Source of the DNA: Flagellimonas zhangzhouensis
Lineage (GTDB): Bacteria; Bacteroidota; Bacteroidia; Flavobacteriales; Flavobacteriaceae
Length of the DNA: 64,000 nucleotides
Direction of reading: 5' to 3'
NCBI RefSeq assembly: GCF_900102925.1
Contig: NZ_FNKI01000001.1
Span: forward strand, 620,001 to 684,000
Position numbers and translations under genes: made by a program. The notes below the pieces were generated by a model, which made no database searches, had not been told where the DNA came from, and worked only from the letters and a program-made list of their open reading frames with translations. The stretch's first letter is position 1. Each line of letters opens with the position of its first letter. Positions 10,201 through 17,224 of this stretch are shown one piece after another.

Positions 10201-10651
10201 TAATGGAAATGGTCAAGGCAATGGAGGTTCAGAAATGGACCTTAATGAGGTCTATGAAATTTATAAGGAACAACAATTTTTGAGACAACAATTGGAAAAG
10301 CAGCTTGAAGATATGATAAATCAATCTGATAAGGATCTTACTAAAAAGTTGTTACAACAGATGGAAGACTTTGAGGAGGATTTATTGGAAAATGGCATAA
10401 CGAATCGTTCCGTTAGTAAGGCAAATAACATTCAACACCAGTTGATGAAATTGGAGAATGCTAGTATGGAACAAGGGGAGAAAAAGGAACGTGAAAGTGA
10501 AACCAATACAAATAGATTTACAAATCCTATTACGACTAGACCTGATTTACTTAAAGAATACCAGAACGACATTGAAATTTTAAATAGACAAGCTTTACCT
10601 TTGCGGCGAAATTTTGAAAAGAAGGTAAAAGTTTATTTCAATAATGATTGA
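7223..10651 (+). CDS. DUF4175 family large membrane protein
   Basis: This 1142-residue protein starts at a TTG. Two closely spaced N-terminal membrane helices (about residues 24-45 and 54-80) and a third near 150-172 anchor it. A large extracytoplasmic beta-rich region follows. Next come long Glu/Lys/Gln-rich coiled coils (about 500-760), and then a Gly/Gln/Asn/Ser-rich low-complexity stretch (about 910-1005) before a helical C-terminus. DUF4175 proteins are widespread in Bacteroidota directly upstream of ybeY and mnmG; their function is not established. The stop overlaps the ybeY start by 8 bases, so the genes form one operon. Confidence 0.85.
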   Translation: MNQYQDILDKLEAFIKKFYTKQLIKGLMLFLAFGLLFWIGVLSLEYTLWLNSSWRFALFVIFVLVEAFLLYRWILVPIFYLFKIKNGIGHKEASKLIGIHFNEVDDKLLNLLELSDSNDKSDLLLASIDQRASELKPVPFVNAVNFKESFSYAKYIVLPVVILTFIWITGDIISFFNSHQRVVHYNLAYEKPAPFSFLVLNKSLEVLDDKPLTIEVAIDGDVRPESVNINLDGDEVVMYKQGSKFMYTLEAPVTASSFYLEANGWTSRTYEIKSYSTPGLSNFEMRLDFPNYLNRTSEIVTGTGNTSVPEGTRIIWNIDGVNTDNIDFHTSDTTYAMGRNKTTFSTANRVFNDLEYTLSTSNENVKDYEKLSYLIDVVKDEKAKVKVNQTLDSLNPNQSYYDGQAADDYGIAEIRLVCVDPSDKNHPQKLVLEKPKETVYQFYYTFPSGLDVQQGKKYDLYFEVVDNDGVRGGKVAKSQTFSTVFYSDEDLLKQRLEERSSSLSKANTSLEKSKTQMEELKRLSNSLKEENALNFEDRNSLKDLIQKQNQQEEFMQKFTKEMADGLKKDESSEMNKMLQERLKRQEMEARKNEELLKQLDSVADKIKKEDLQKRLEELGKNQSKNTRSLEQILELTKKYYVTEKLSQLANELDELSKRQEILSELKLGEDFSNKEQEKLNADFEDIEKEIGQLQKDNANLKKPIPLQIDNGKVQDIKQDQEDALEEINKHQGADESSQQEKKQKAGNNASKKQKSAAQKMKELSEAMSQSGMSGEESDAEDAEMLRQVLDNLVRFSFKQEELFDKLQTSDVDISQFSKTVKEQQNLKRLFEHVDDSLFALSLRRAELSEFVNEQITEVYYNIDKSLESISENQIYQGAAYQQYVINATNALADFLANVLDNMQENMGSGQSNGGGEGFQLPDIIQGQQSIQDKMNGEGQGSKGQQSGQNGEQEGENGENGQSGQDGKSGENGSGQNGKGQQEGGENGSQGNDGNGNGQGNGGSEMDLNEVYEIYKEQQFLRQQLEKQLEDMINQSDKDLTKKLLQQMEDFEEDLLENGITNRSVSKANNIQHQLMKLENASMEQGEKKERESETNTNRFTNPITTRPDLLKEYQNDIEILNRQALPLRRNFEKKVKVYFNND

Positions 10652-11063
10652 GTTTCATTTTAAATCTGACGTGTTATTAAAGGATATATCCAATTATTCC
10701 GATTGGGTAAATAGGATTTTAGAAAGTGAGGGGTATACAACAGGTCAGATTGACTATGTGTTTTGTACTGACGATTATCTTCTTGAGCTTAATTTGGAAT
10801 ATCTAAACCACGACACTTTAACGGATATTATCACTTTTGATTATACTGATGGAAGTGTTGTTTCAGGTGATATTTTTATTTCAACAGATAGGGTTAAGGA
10901 TAATGCAAATGACTTCAATGTTGATTGGAAGATAGAGCTTTTAAGGGTCATGTCTCATGGTGTTTTGCACCTTGTTGGATATGGTGATAAATCTGCTGAG
11001 GAGAAGAAGTTGATGAGAGAGAAAGAGGATGAAAAAATTAAAATGTTCCACGTGGAACCATAG
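10644..11063 (+). CDS. ybeY: Endoribonuclease YbeY (rRNA maturation factor)
   Basis: This 139-residue metal-dependent RNase acts in 16S rRNA 3'-end maturation and ribosome quality control. The family motif is present as HGVLHLVGYGDKS: the first two His ligands are there, but Asp replaces the usual third His of HGxLHLxGxDH. I recall this variant in other Bacteroidota. The gene is translationally coupled to DUF4175. Its last codons (MFHVEP and stop) overlie a parS-like palindrome at 11044-11059, so this C-terminus may be shaped by the DNA site. Confidence 0.92.
   Translation: MIEFHFKSDVLLKDISNYSDWVNRILESEGYTTGQIDYVFCTDDYLLELNLEYLNHDTLTDIITFDYTDGSVVSGDIFISTDRVKDNANDFNVDWKIELLRVMSHGVLHLVGYGDKSAEEKKLMREKEDEKIKMFHVEP
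11044..11059. promoter_or_regulatory. parS: parS-like ParB-binding site inside the 3' end of ybeY
   Basis: TGTTCCACGTGGAACC differs from the perfect 16-bp palindrome at 12940-12955 only in the last base. It fits the Spo0J/ParB parS consensus (TGTTNCACGTGAAACA and its palindromic variants). It lies within the last six codons of ybeY, 7 bases before mnmG. ParB binding is inferred from the sequence match. Confidence 0.75.
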
Positions 11064-11065
11064 AT

Positions 11066-12934
11066 ATGTTTGATAAGGAATATGATGTTATAGTTGTAGG
11101 TGGAGGACATGCTGGTGCAGAAGCAACAGCTGCTGCTGCCAACATGGGTTCAAGCACTTTATTGGTTACCATGAACCTGCAAACTATTGGACAAATGTCT
11201 TGTAATCCTGCTATGGGTGGAATTGCAAAGGGACAAATTGTACGCGAAATAGATGCTCTTGGAGGCTATAGCGGAATCATTACGGACAAATCAGCCATTC
11301 AGTTTAAGATGCTTAATAAATCCAAAGGGCCAGCAATGTGGAGTCCAAGAGCCCAGAATGATCGTATGCGCTTTGCTGAGGAATGGCGGATGGCTTTGGA
11401 AAACACTCCGAATGCTGATTTTTACCAAGAGATGGTTTCTGGATTATTGGTTAATGGGAATAAAGTTGTAGGTGTAAAAACGAGTCTCGGAATTGAGATA
11501 AGGGCTAGGGCAGTAGTGCTAACCAATGGTACATTTTTAAATGGGCTTATTCATATTGGTGACAAACAATTTGGTGGCGGAAGAGCGGGTGAAAAGGCGG
11601 CCACTGGTATCACAGAACAGTTAGTGGATATTGGTTTTGAAAGTGGCAGAATGAAAACAGGAACACCGCCAAGAGTTGATGGCCGTTCGTTGGATTATGC
11701 TAAAATGACACCCCAACCTGGAGATGACAATCCAGAGAAGTTTTCTTATTTACCTACGCCTATTTTAAAGGTGCAACGGGATTGTCACATGACTAGGACC
11801 AGTCAACTGGTTCACGATTTATTACGTGAGGGCTTTGATAGATCACCCATGTTTAACGGTAGAATAAAAAGTATTGGCCCCAGATATTGTCCATCCATTG
11901 AGGATAAAATCAATCGTTTTGCTGATAAGGATTCGCACCAAATATTTGTAGAACCTGAGGGGTGGAATACCGTTGAAGTTTATGTAAACGGCTTCTCAAC
12001 TTCACTGCCAGAGGATGTCCAATATAAAGCATTAAAATCAGTGGCTGGATTCGAAAATGTGAAGTTCTTTAGACCTGGTTATGCTATCGAATATGACTAT
12101 TTTCCGCCCACACAATTAAAGCACACGCTTGAAACAAAATTAATTGATAACTTGTATTTCGCTGGTCAGATTAATGGAACAACAGGATATGAGGAAGCTG
12201 CTTCACAAGGTCTGATGGCGGGAATAAATGCCCACTTAAAAATTAATGAAAAAGAGTCTTTCATACTCAAAAGAGATGAGGCTTATATCGGAGTTTTGAT
12301 TGATGATTTGATCACAAAGGGAACAGAGGAGCCGTATCGCATGTTTACTTCCAGAGCAGAATATCGTACTTTATTACGTCAAGATAATGCCGATTTAAGA
12401 CTTACGCCTAAGGGTTATGAAATCGGTTTAGCCAAAGAAGAACGCCTGAAAAGGATGGAGGAGAAACAGCAAAAGTCTGAAGATTTTGTTTCATTTTTTA
12501 GAAAAACAAGCTTTAAACTAGAAGAGGTTAATCCAATTTTAATGTCTTTAGATTCTGCTTTGGTGAATCAATCCGATAAACTTTTTAAGGTGTTTTCTAG
12601 ACCAAAACTAACCATGGATCATATGCTTCAATTGGAAGATGTTTCTACCTATGTAAATGATCATAATTTGGATTCTGAAGTGTTGGAGCAAACCGAAATT
12701 CAGGTTAAATATTCTGGATATATTGAAAAAGAAAAGACCAATGCGGACAAACTCCAGCGTCTAGAAAATGTCCGAATTCCAGATAATTTTGACTACTCTA
12801 AGTTGAAGTCCTTATCGTTTGAAGCACGAGAAAAATTAAAATCAATACAACCTGTAACCATATCACAGGCATCACGAATCAGTGGAGTTTCCCCTGCAGA
12901 CATTAGTGTGCTTTTAGTGTATTTGGGCAGATAA
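11066..12934 (+). CDS. mnmG: tRNA uridine-5-carboxymethylaminomethyl modification enzyme MnmG
   Basis: This 622-residue FAD enzyme works with MnmE to modify the wobble uridine (cmnm5U) of several tRNAs. The N-terminal dinucleotide-binding motif is VVGGGHAGAEA, and the SCNPAMGGIAKG block is characteristic of MnmG. GTPPRVDGRSLDY and the C-terminal helical domain are also present. The length is normal. It is the third gene of the DUF4175-ybeY-mnmG operon and is bracketed by two parS-like sites. No mnmE is in the window. Confidence 0.97.
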   Translation: MFDKEYDVIVVGGGHAGAEATAAAANMGSSTLLVTMNLQTIGQMSCNPAMGGIAKGQIVREIDALGGYSGIITDKSAIQFKMLNKSKGPAMWSPRAQNDRMRFAEEWRMALENTPNADFYQEMVSGLLVNGNKVVGVKTSLGIEIRARAVVLTNGTFLNGLIHIGDKQFGGGRAGEKAATGITEQLVDIGFESGRMKTGTPPRVDGRSLDYAKMTPQPGDDNPEKFSYLPTPILKVQRDCHMTRTSQLVHDLLREGFDRSPMFNGRIKSIGPRYCPSIEDKINRFADKDSHQIFVEPEGWNTVEVYVNGFSTSLPEDVQYKALKSVAGFENVKFFRPGYAIEYDYFPPTQLKHTLETKLIDNLYFAGQINGTTGYEEAASQGLMAGINAHLKINEKESFILKRDEAYIGVLIDDLITKGTEEPYRMFTSRAEYRTLLRQDNADLRLTPKGYEIGLAKEERLKRMEEKQQKSEDFVSFFRKTSFKLEEVNPILMSLDSALVNQSDKLFKVFSRPKLTMDHMLQLEDVSTYVNDHNLDSEVLEQTEIQVKYSGYIEKEKTNADKLQRLENVRIPDNFDYSKLKSLSFEAREKLKSIQPVTISQASRISGVSPADISVLLVYLGR

Positions 12935-12939
12935 TTTTG

Positions 12940-12955
12940 TGTTCCACGTGGAACA
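12940..12955. promoter_or_regulatory. parS: parS-like ParB-binding site downstream of mnmG
   Basis: TGTTCCACGTGGAACA is a perfect 16-bp palindrome with the CACGTG core of chromosomal parS sites. It starts 5 bases after the mnmG stop in an otherwise non-coding gap. Confidence 0.82.
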
Positions 12956-13038
12956 AATGTGAGATTTAAGGTCAATTTCAACTTTGTTTTCTCGTATATT
13001 CGAGCCTGGTTATTTCAAAATTCCCTGAGAAAAACTGA

Positions 13039-13869
13039 ATGAAAGAATACTTACAAACCAAAGATTTTTCCGTTTCTGGAGAATCATTTTCGCTTTTACA
13101 TGACGAAGATTTGGACATGTTGGTGACCAGCCCTCAACCAAAGAATCTTTCTTCCTATTATGAAAGCGAGGATTATATTTCCCATACAGATGCTTCAAAA
13201 TCTTTAACCGATAAATTGTATCAGTGGGTTAAAAAACTGAATCTAAAAAGCAAATGGAGTTTGGTACAACGTTTTGACAATGGATCAAAAACTGTTTTGG
13301 ATATTGGTGCAGGTACCGGAGATTTTTTGGTTTATGGAAAAAACTTGGGTTTTAAAGTTCATGGAGTGGAACCCAATGAGGGGGCTAGAAATTTATCGGC
13401 AGAAAAGGGAATTCAGCTTCATTCTGAAATGAAGGAACTAGAAAATCGAAAATTTCATACCATCACACTTTGGCATGTTTTGGAACATCTTCCCAACTTG
13501 GATAAACAAATAGAAGATTTTGTTTCGTTATTGGAAGATGAAGGAACCTTAATTATCGCTGTTCCGAATTTTAAATCCTACGATTCCAAACACTATAAAA
13601 CTTTTTGGGCGGCTTATGATGTGCCAAGACACCTTTGGCATTTTTCAAAATCTTCGATTGATAAGCTTTTTCAAAAACATCAAATGAAAGTCATAAAAAC
13701 CAAACCCATGGTTTTTGATGCATTTTATGTTTCTATGCTTTCAGAAAAATATAAAGGAAGCGCTCTATATTTATTTAAGGCTTTTTTGATAGGACTTTGG
13801 TCAAATACAAAAGCATTGTTCTCTAAAGAGCATTCTTCTGTTATTTATGTGTTGAAACACCAGAAATAA
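13039..13869 (+). CDS. Class I SAM-dependent methyltransferase
   Basis: This 276-residue protein has the motif I loop VLDIGAGTGDFLVYG (residues about 92-106) and the acidic motif II VHGVEPNEG. The WHVLEHLPNLD stretch is typical of Methyltransf_11/23 enzymes acting on small molecules or sugar and quinone-type acceptors. The substrate cannot be told from the sequence. The N-terminal 40 residues resemble the zinc-ribbon-less lead-in of flavobacterial homologues that also sit beside mnmG. The gene appears to be a single transcription unit. Confidence 0.85.
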   Translation: MKEYLQTKDFSVSGESFSLLHDEDLDMLVTSPQPKNLSSYYESEDYISHTDASKSLTDKLYQWVKKLNLKSKWSLVQRFDNGSKTVLDIGAGTGDFLVYGKNLGFKVHGVEPNEGARNLSAEKGIQLHSEMKELENRKFHTITLWHVLEHLPNLDKQIEDFVSLLEDEGTLIIAVPNFKSYDSKHYKTFWAAYDVPRHLWHFSKSSIDKLFQKHQMKVIKTKPMVFDAFYVSMLSEKYKGSALYLFKAFLIGLWSNTKALFSKEHSSVIYVLKHQK

Positions 13870-14078
13870 GCGTTTTCAAGCCCTCTGCCGCACCTTTTTT
13901 ACCGCGAACACCCAATACCATCAAAAATATGGGACAGACTTATTTTAAGCCTTATTTAAATTCTACATCAATAAGAACAATCTATTCAAATTTAAATCTT
14001 AAATAGATATTAATTATAATGATAAATTGTTAGCTTTCAATCCCAAAAACTTAATGGTTGTCATTTCAAAAGCTTTTC

Positions 14079-14086
14079 TATTTTTG
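14079..14086 (+). promoter_or_regulatory. -7 promoter element of the OmpH-like lipoprotein gene
   Basis: TATTTTTG matches TAnnTTTG exactly. It lies 21 bases upstream of the ATG at 14108, so the further-upstream TTG at 14027 is not a plausible start. Confidence 0.6.
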
Positions 14087-14107
14087 CCCATTATTAAATC
14101 CTATAGA

Positions 14108-14614
14108 ATGAAGAAATTAATCGTGTTTGCCATTGCCTTGACCGCCATGGCATGTCAACAAAATAAAATTGGTTACGTGGACAGCGTTAAGCTAATGGAT
14201 GAATATCAAGAGAAAATGGATATTGAAGTCAAGTTTAAAGTTAAGGCTGATGCTATGACTAGAAAAAGGGATAGTATTTCCCAAGCGTTTCAAATGGAGC
14301 TTCAAGCATTTCAGGCAAAGGCTGAAAAAATGTCTCAAAACAGCGCTCAAGAGGAGTACGGTCAGTTACAGCAAAGAGGGCAATTTATCGGCCAACAATT
14401 GCAGCAAGAAGAACAACAATTGCAGCAAACCAGCCAGTCCCAAATGGATACCTTGGTTAAAAAGGTGAAAAAGGAAATTAAGGCATATGGAAAGGCCAAC
14501 GGATACACCTATATTTTAGGTGGTGGTGATGGCGGATCTGTGCTTTATGGAGAAGATGCCAATGACCTTACAGATGCTATCCTTAAAATCTTGAACGATA
14601 AGTACGAGAATTAA
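14108..14614 (+). CDS. OmpH/Skp-like periplasmic chaperone family lipoprotein
   Basis: This 168-residue protein begins with a lipoprotein-like signal (MKKLIVFAIALTAMACQQ, Cys at 17). The core is Skp/OmpH-like: an IGYVDSVKLMDEYQ strand, then a long Gln/Glu-rich coiled-coil hairpin, then TYILGGGDGGSVLYG and an ALTD-like C-terminal helix. Family members are periplasmic chaperones for outer-membrane proteins. The start at 14108 is chosen because it begins the signal peptide and follows a promoter element; an upstream in-frame TTG would add 27 unrelated residues. Confidence 0.85.
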   Translation: MKKLIVFAIALTAMACQQNKIGYVDSVKLMDEYQEKMDIEVKFKVKADAMTRKRDSISQAFQMELQAFQAKAEKMSQNSAQEEYGQLQQRGQFIGQQLQQEEQQLQQTSQSQMDTLVKKVKKEIKAYGKANGYTYILGGGDGGSVLYGEDANDLTDAILKILNDKYEN

Positions 14615-14632
14615 AATCGGACTATTAAGAAT

Positions 14633-14665
14633 AAAAAAGCCCACTCATTTCGAGTGGGCTTTTTT
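14633..14665. terminator. Bidirectional terminator
   Basis: A perfect GCCCACTC/GAGTGGGC stem (14639-14646 and 14652-14659) with a 5-base loop is flanked by A6 and T6. It serves the OmpH-like gene and the converging DoxX-like gene. Confidence 0.92.
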
Positions 14666-14667
14666 GT

Positions 14668-15117
14668 TTATCGATTCGTAGAAATATATACCCAGATGAT
14701 AAAAAATATTTGGAGCGGTATTCGAAACCACAAATAAGCCAACCCTGGTCCGTTGGCTATTGCAGTTTGATAATTAATATGATGTGAAGCTCCGTAGATG
14801 TTTGCAGGTAAAACAACTATAAGAAAAACAATCAACACCCATGCCGTAACATTTTGATAATAAGGAAGTAACAAAAAAATTCCGATGATAATTTCCAGAA
14901 CTCCAGTAAGGAAGACAAGCTGTTTTTTAAAAGGGAGAAAGGAAGGTATCATGGCTGACATTCCCTCAACATAGATGAAATGTCCCATTGCGGTAAAAAC
15001 CAACATGGATGCCATTGCGATTCTACCCGCTAATCGATAATCAATATTCTTTTTAGATAATAAAAACGCAATGCAGGCAATTAAAAAGGTCCCCAAAAGC
15101 ACAAAGAGTGGTTTCAT
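14668..15117 (-). CDS. DoxX-like four-helix membrane protein
   Basis: This 149-residue protein has four predicted membrane helices. The features GHFIYVEGMSAMIP and LTGVLEIIIGIFLLLP are typical of DoxX/DoxD-related proteins. These integral membrane proteins are linked to redox or stress physiology, but the activity is mostly unknown. It is the last gene of a minus-strand run headed by a Crp-type regulator and more small membrane proteins. Confidence 0.75.
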   Translation of the reverse strand: MKPLFVLLGTFLIACIAFLLSKKNIDYRLAGRIAMASMLVFTAMGHFIYVEGMSAMIPSFLPFKKQLVFLTGVLEIIIGIFLLLPYYQNVTAWVLIVFLIVVLPANIYGASHHINYQTAIANGPGLAYLWFRIPLQIFFIIWVYISTNR

Positions 15118-15169
15118 TAGTTTTTTTACAAAGCTCTAACAAACAGTGATATAACACAATGAACCTAGG

Positions 15170-15736
15170 TTAAGAAATACGTTTTCGGATACGGCTCAAG
15201 GCCTGCGGGGTTATACCAATATAGGAGGCGATATATTTTAAGGGAATTTCACGAATCAATTCAGGTCGTTCATCAAATAGCTTCAAGTACCGTTCTTCTG
15301 CACTATCGTTCAACAGAGAAAGTTCCCTTTTGGATTTCTTAAGAAAAAGCTCCTCACTTGCTTTTCTTCCAATTAAATTTCCAATCGAGGTAGTTGTATA
15401 AACATCTTGTAAATCTTGATGACATAATCGCCATAAGATGGTATCCGTTATTGTTTCAACAACATATTCGGATGGGCTTTGGGTTAGAAAAGAATCATAG
15501 GCACTGACAAAAGCTCCGTTAAAAACAAAACCAAAAGTGAGATTTCCGTTTTCATTGGGCAAGTACAATCGAACAATACCTTTTTCAATGTAGGACAGGT
15601 AATTTTCTATACTACCTTTTTGAAGCAGTTGCGTTTTCCCAGGGAACTCATGTCGCGTTAGTTTTGATGAAAACAGTTTCCAATCTGAATCTGAGATGCC
15701 GAATTCTTCCTCAAAATAATGTCGTAATTGTTCCAA
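15170..15736 (-). CDS. Crp/Fnr family transcriptional regulator
   Basis: This 188-residue protein has an N-terminal cyclic-nucleotide-binding beta-roll (LLQKGSIENYLSYIEKGIVR, then GFVFNGAFVSAYDSFL). A C-terminal helix-turn-helix follows (REIPLKYIASYIGITPQALS). The Arg/Glu phosphate-binding signature of true cAMP receptors is not evident, so the ligand is unknown. It sits between small membrane-protein genes transcribed the same way and probably regulates its own neighbourhood; that is inference. Confidence 0.88.
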   Translation of the reverse strand: MEQLRHYFEEEFGISDSDWKLFSSKLTRHEFPGKTQLLQKGSIENYLSYIEKGIVRLYLPNENGNLTFGFVFNGAFVSAYDSFLTQSPSEYVVETITDTILWRLCHQDLQDVYTTTSIGNLIGRKASEELFLKKSKRELSLLNDSAEERYLKLFDERPELIREIPLKYIASYIGITPQALSRIRKRIS

Positions 15737-15748
15737 AATTATGAAAGG

Positions 15749-16324
15749 TTAATTCTGAGATTTTCGGTAAGATTGAAATAATAAACAACTAAATATCAAT
15801 TCAATTACCGCACCACAAAGCGCAGAAACAGCGGAAGGGGCATTCAGAAAAAACAGACCAAATGCTACAAGACCCAAACACCCTCCTAAAATCCAATAGG
15901 TTTTTAGGCCATAAAGTGTGGAAAACGATAAATATCTCCCTCCAATTATAAGCAACATACCCTGAAAGAACCAAGCAGGATTCTGCAGCGAAAGAAGCAA
16001 TGCCAAGGGAATGCACATCAACATAAAAATAGTTCCTTCCATGATCAATTTCCCCAATGGATTATGTTTGGAATGCTTTGCGGAAACACCCATGATCTTG
16101 GTTAAAATCAATCCCAAGGGATAAATAAGCATACCGCCAAAAAACAACGACCAAACTGCAGTTTGAGGAGCAACTAAATGGGCCACAATTGATACAGCCA
16201 ACCAAACCAAACCTGATGCTAAAACACCAAAAGCGCCATTGGCATAGGCTTTACGCAAATCGGATTGTGCAACGTTTATGGAGTCAGAGTTGGATATGAT
16301 TGACTCATGGGTGTTTTCGCTCAT
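15749..16324 (-). CDS. Multi-pass membrane protein (DUF7010-like)
   Basis: This 191-residue protein has about six hydrophobic segments after a polar N-terminus (MSENTHESIISNSDSINVAQ). It contains GGMLIYPLGLILTKIM and FQGMLLIIGGRYLSF. It resembles small uncharacterised membrane proteins of the DUF7010 type; I am not certain of the family. It lies 12 bases upstream of the Crp-type regulator gene and is probably co-transcribed with it. Confidence 0.7.
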   Translation of the reverse strand: MSENTHESIISNSDSINVAQSDLRKAYANGAFGVLASGLVWLAVSIVAHLVAPQTAVWSLFFGGMLIYPLGLILTKIMGVSAKHSKHNPLGKLIMEGTIFMLMCIPLALLLSLQNPAWFFQGMLLIIGGRYLSFSTLYGLKTYWILGGCLGLVAFGLFFLNAPSAVSALCGAVIELIFSCLLFQSYRKSQN

Positions 16325-16346
16325 TTATAAGTTGGTTTAGAGTTCT

Positions 16347-16802
16347 TTACCTTTTAATTTCAATGTCTAGTTGCCTTCCTTCTTCAAAGGCTTTTTTGTC
16401 CATTCCATTGCCTACTGCCAAACCTACTGATAGGCCAATGGGAATTCCAATGCCCAAAAAGGCCATATTGCCCAAACTTGATCCCAATGCGGTTCCAATG
16501 GGTATGCCAAATACAAGCATTCCTAAAGCCATCCATTTGTTTCTAAAATGATTTATAGTAACAATTTTCAGCTTTTTCTCGAGTAATTCTAAAATACCCG
16601 ACTGCTTTTTACGAATCAATTTTCTCAAAAGTTTATCGGAATCAGTTTCGGCATTGAGCTCATTAATATGCTTGTTGATGTCGAAAACAACCTCTTCAGG
16701 CAATCGTTTTTTCTTGATTTCTAGGGTCAATTGTTCAAATTGATCGTAGAGCTCTTTTGTTTTAGGGGCAAGGTCAGTTCTTTCGATAGGTTCAAGAATC
16801 AT
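16347..16802 (-). CDS. Uncharacterised protein with C-terminal membrane segments
   Basis: This 151-residue protein has about 85 charged helical residues (LTLEIKKKRLPEEVVFDINK). They are followed by two Gly-rich hydrophobic segments (WMALGMLVFGIPIGTALGSS and NMAFLGIGIPIGLSVGLAVG) and a short charged tail. I do not recognise a family. It is part of the minus-strand run, 22 bases from its downstream neighbour and 11 from its upstream one. Confidence 0.65.
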   Translation of the reverse strand: MILEPIERTDLAPKTKELYDQFEQLTLEIKKKRLPEEVVFDINKHINELNAETDSDKLLRKLIRKKQSGILELLEKKLKIVTINHFRNKWMALGMLVFGIPIGTALGSSLGNMAFLGIGIPIGLSVGLAVGNGMDKKAFEEGRQLDIEIKR

Positions 16803-16813
16803 AGCTTGAAAAT

Positions 16814-17209
16814 TTATTGCATCAAATACACCAAAAACACGGCGGGAATTAAGTACACAACAATGGTTCGGGCACCTTCATAGTCTTTGGCAACTCGTTG
16901 ACCTAACAAAAGCATTAATAAAGTTACAGAAGAAAGTACCGCCCCATATAATCCGATAATACTTTCGCCATCCAAAAAGAATTGAATGACGCCAACCCCA
17001 CTCATAATACCTGAAAGCATTTCCATAACCAATATAATACCCAAAAGTAGGGGGACAACACCCTTAAAAATAGATTTAGAAAAATGCCCTGTTAACCACC
17101 CCAAATTCCCTTTCCAATCCAGGATTTTATCAATTCCGCTCTGTAAAAAGGTGATGGTCAAAAAAATGAGCAATAAAATTTCTGTAGCATGTGCTAGTAT
17201 CAAATCCAT
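16814..17209 (-). CDS. DoxX family small membrane protein
   Basis: This 131-residue protein has four predicted membrane helices and the DoxX-like FLQSGIDKILDWKGNLGWL segment near the N-terminus. It is a second DoxX-type protein in the same minus-strand run as the one at 14668-15117. It is separated by 15 bases from the end of holB and may be expressed from the holB promoter. Confidence 0.7.
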   Translation of the reverse strand: MDLILAHATEILLLIFLTITFLQSGIDKILDWKGNLGWLTGHFSKSIFKGVVPLLLGIILVMEMLSGIMSGVGVIQFFLDGESIIGLYGAVLSSVTLLMLLLGQRVAKDYEGARTIVVYLIPAVFLVYLMQ

Positions 17210-17224
17210 GAGATAAAGTATAAT

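Noticed and set aside
9786-10283. Several open frames antisense to, or out of frame with, the DUF4175 low-complexity region
   Set aside because: They are mirror images of repetitive Gly/Gln/Asn codons, with His/Leu/Thr-rich or Met/Val/Arg-rich translations and no family features.
13841-13921. A 26-codon minus-strand frame with a promoter-like TATTTTTG just before its ATG, downstream of the methyltransferase gene
   Set aside because: It overlaps the end of the methyltransferase gene, is very short and has no recognisable family. It could be a gene remnant but cannot be supported.
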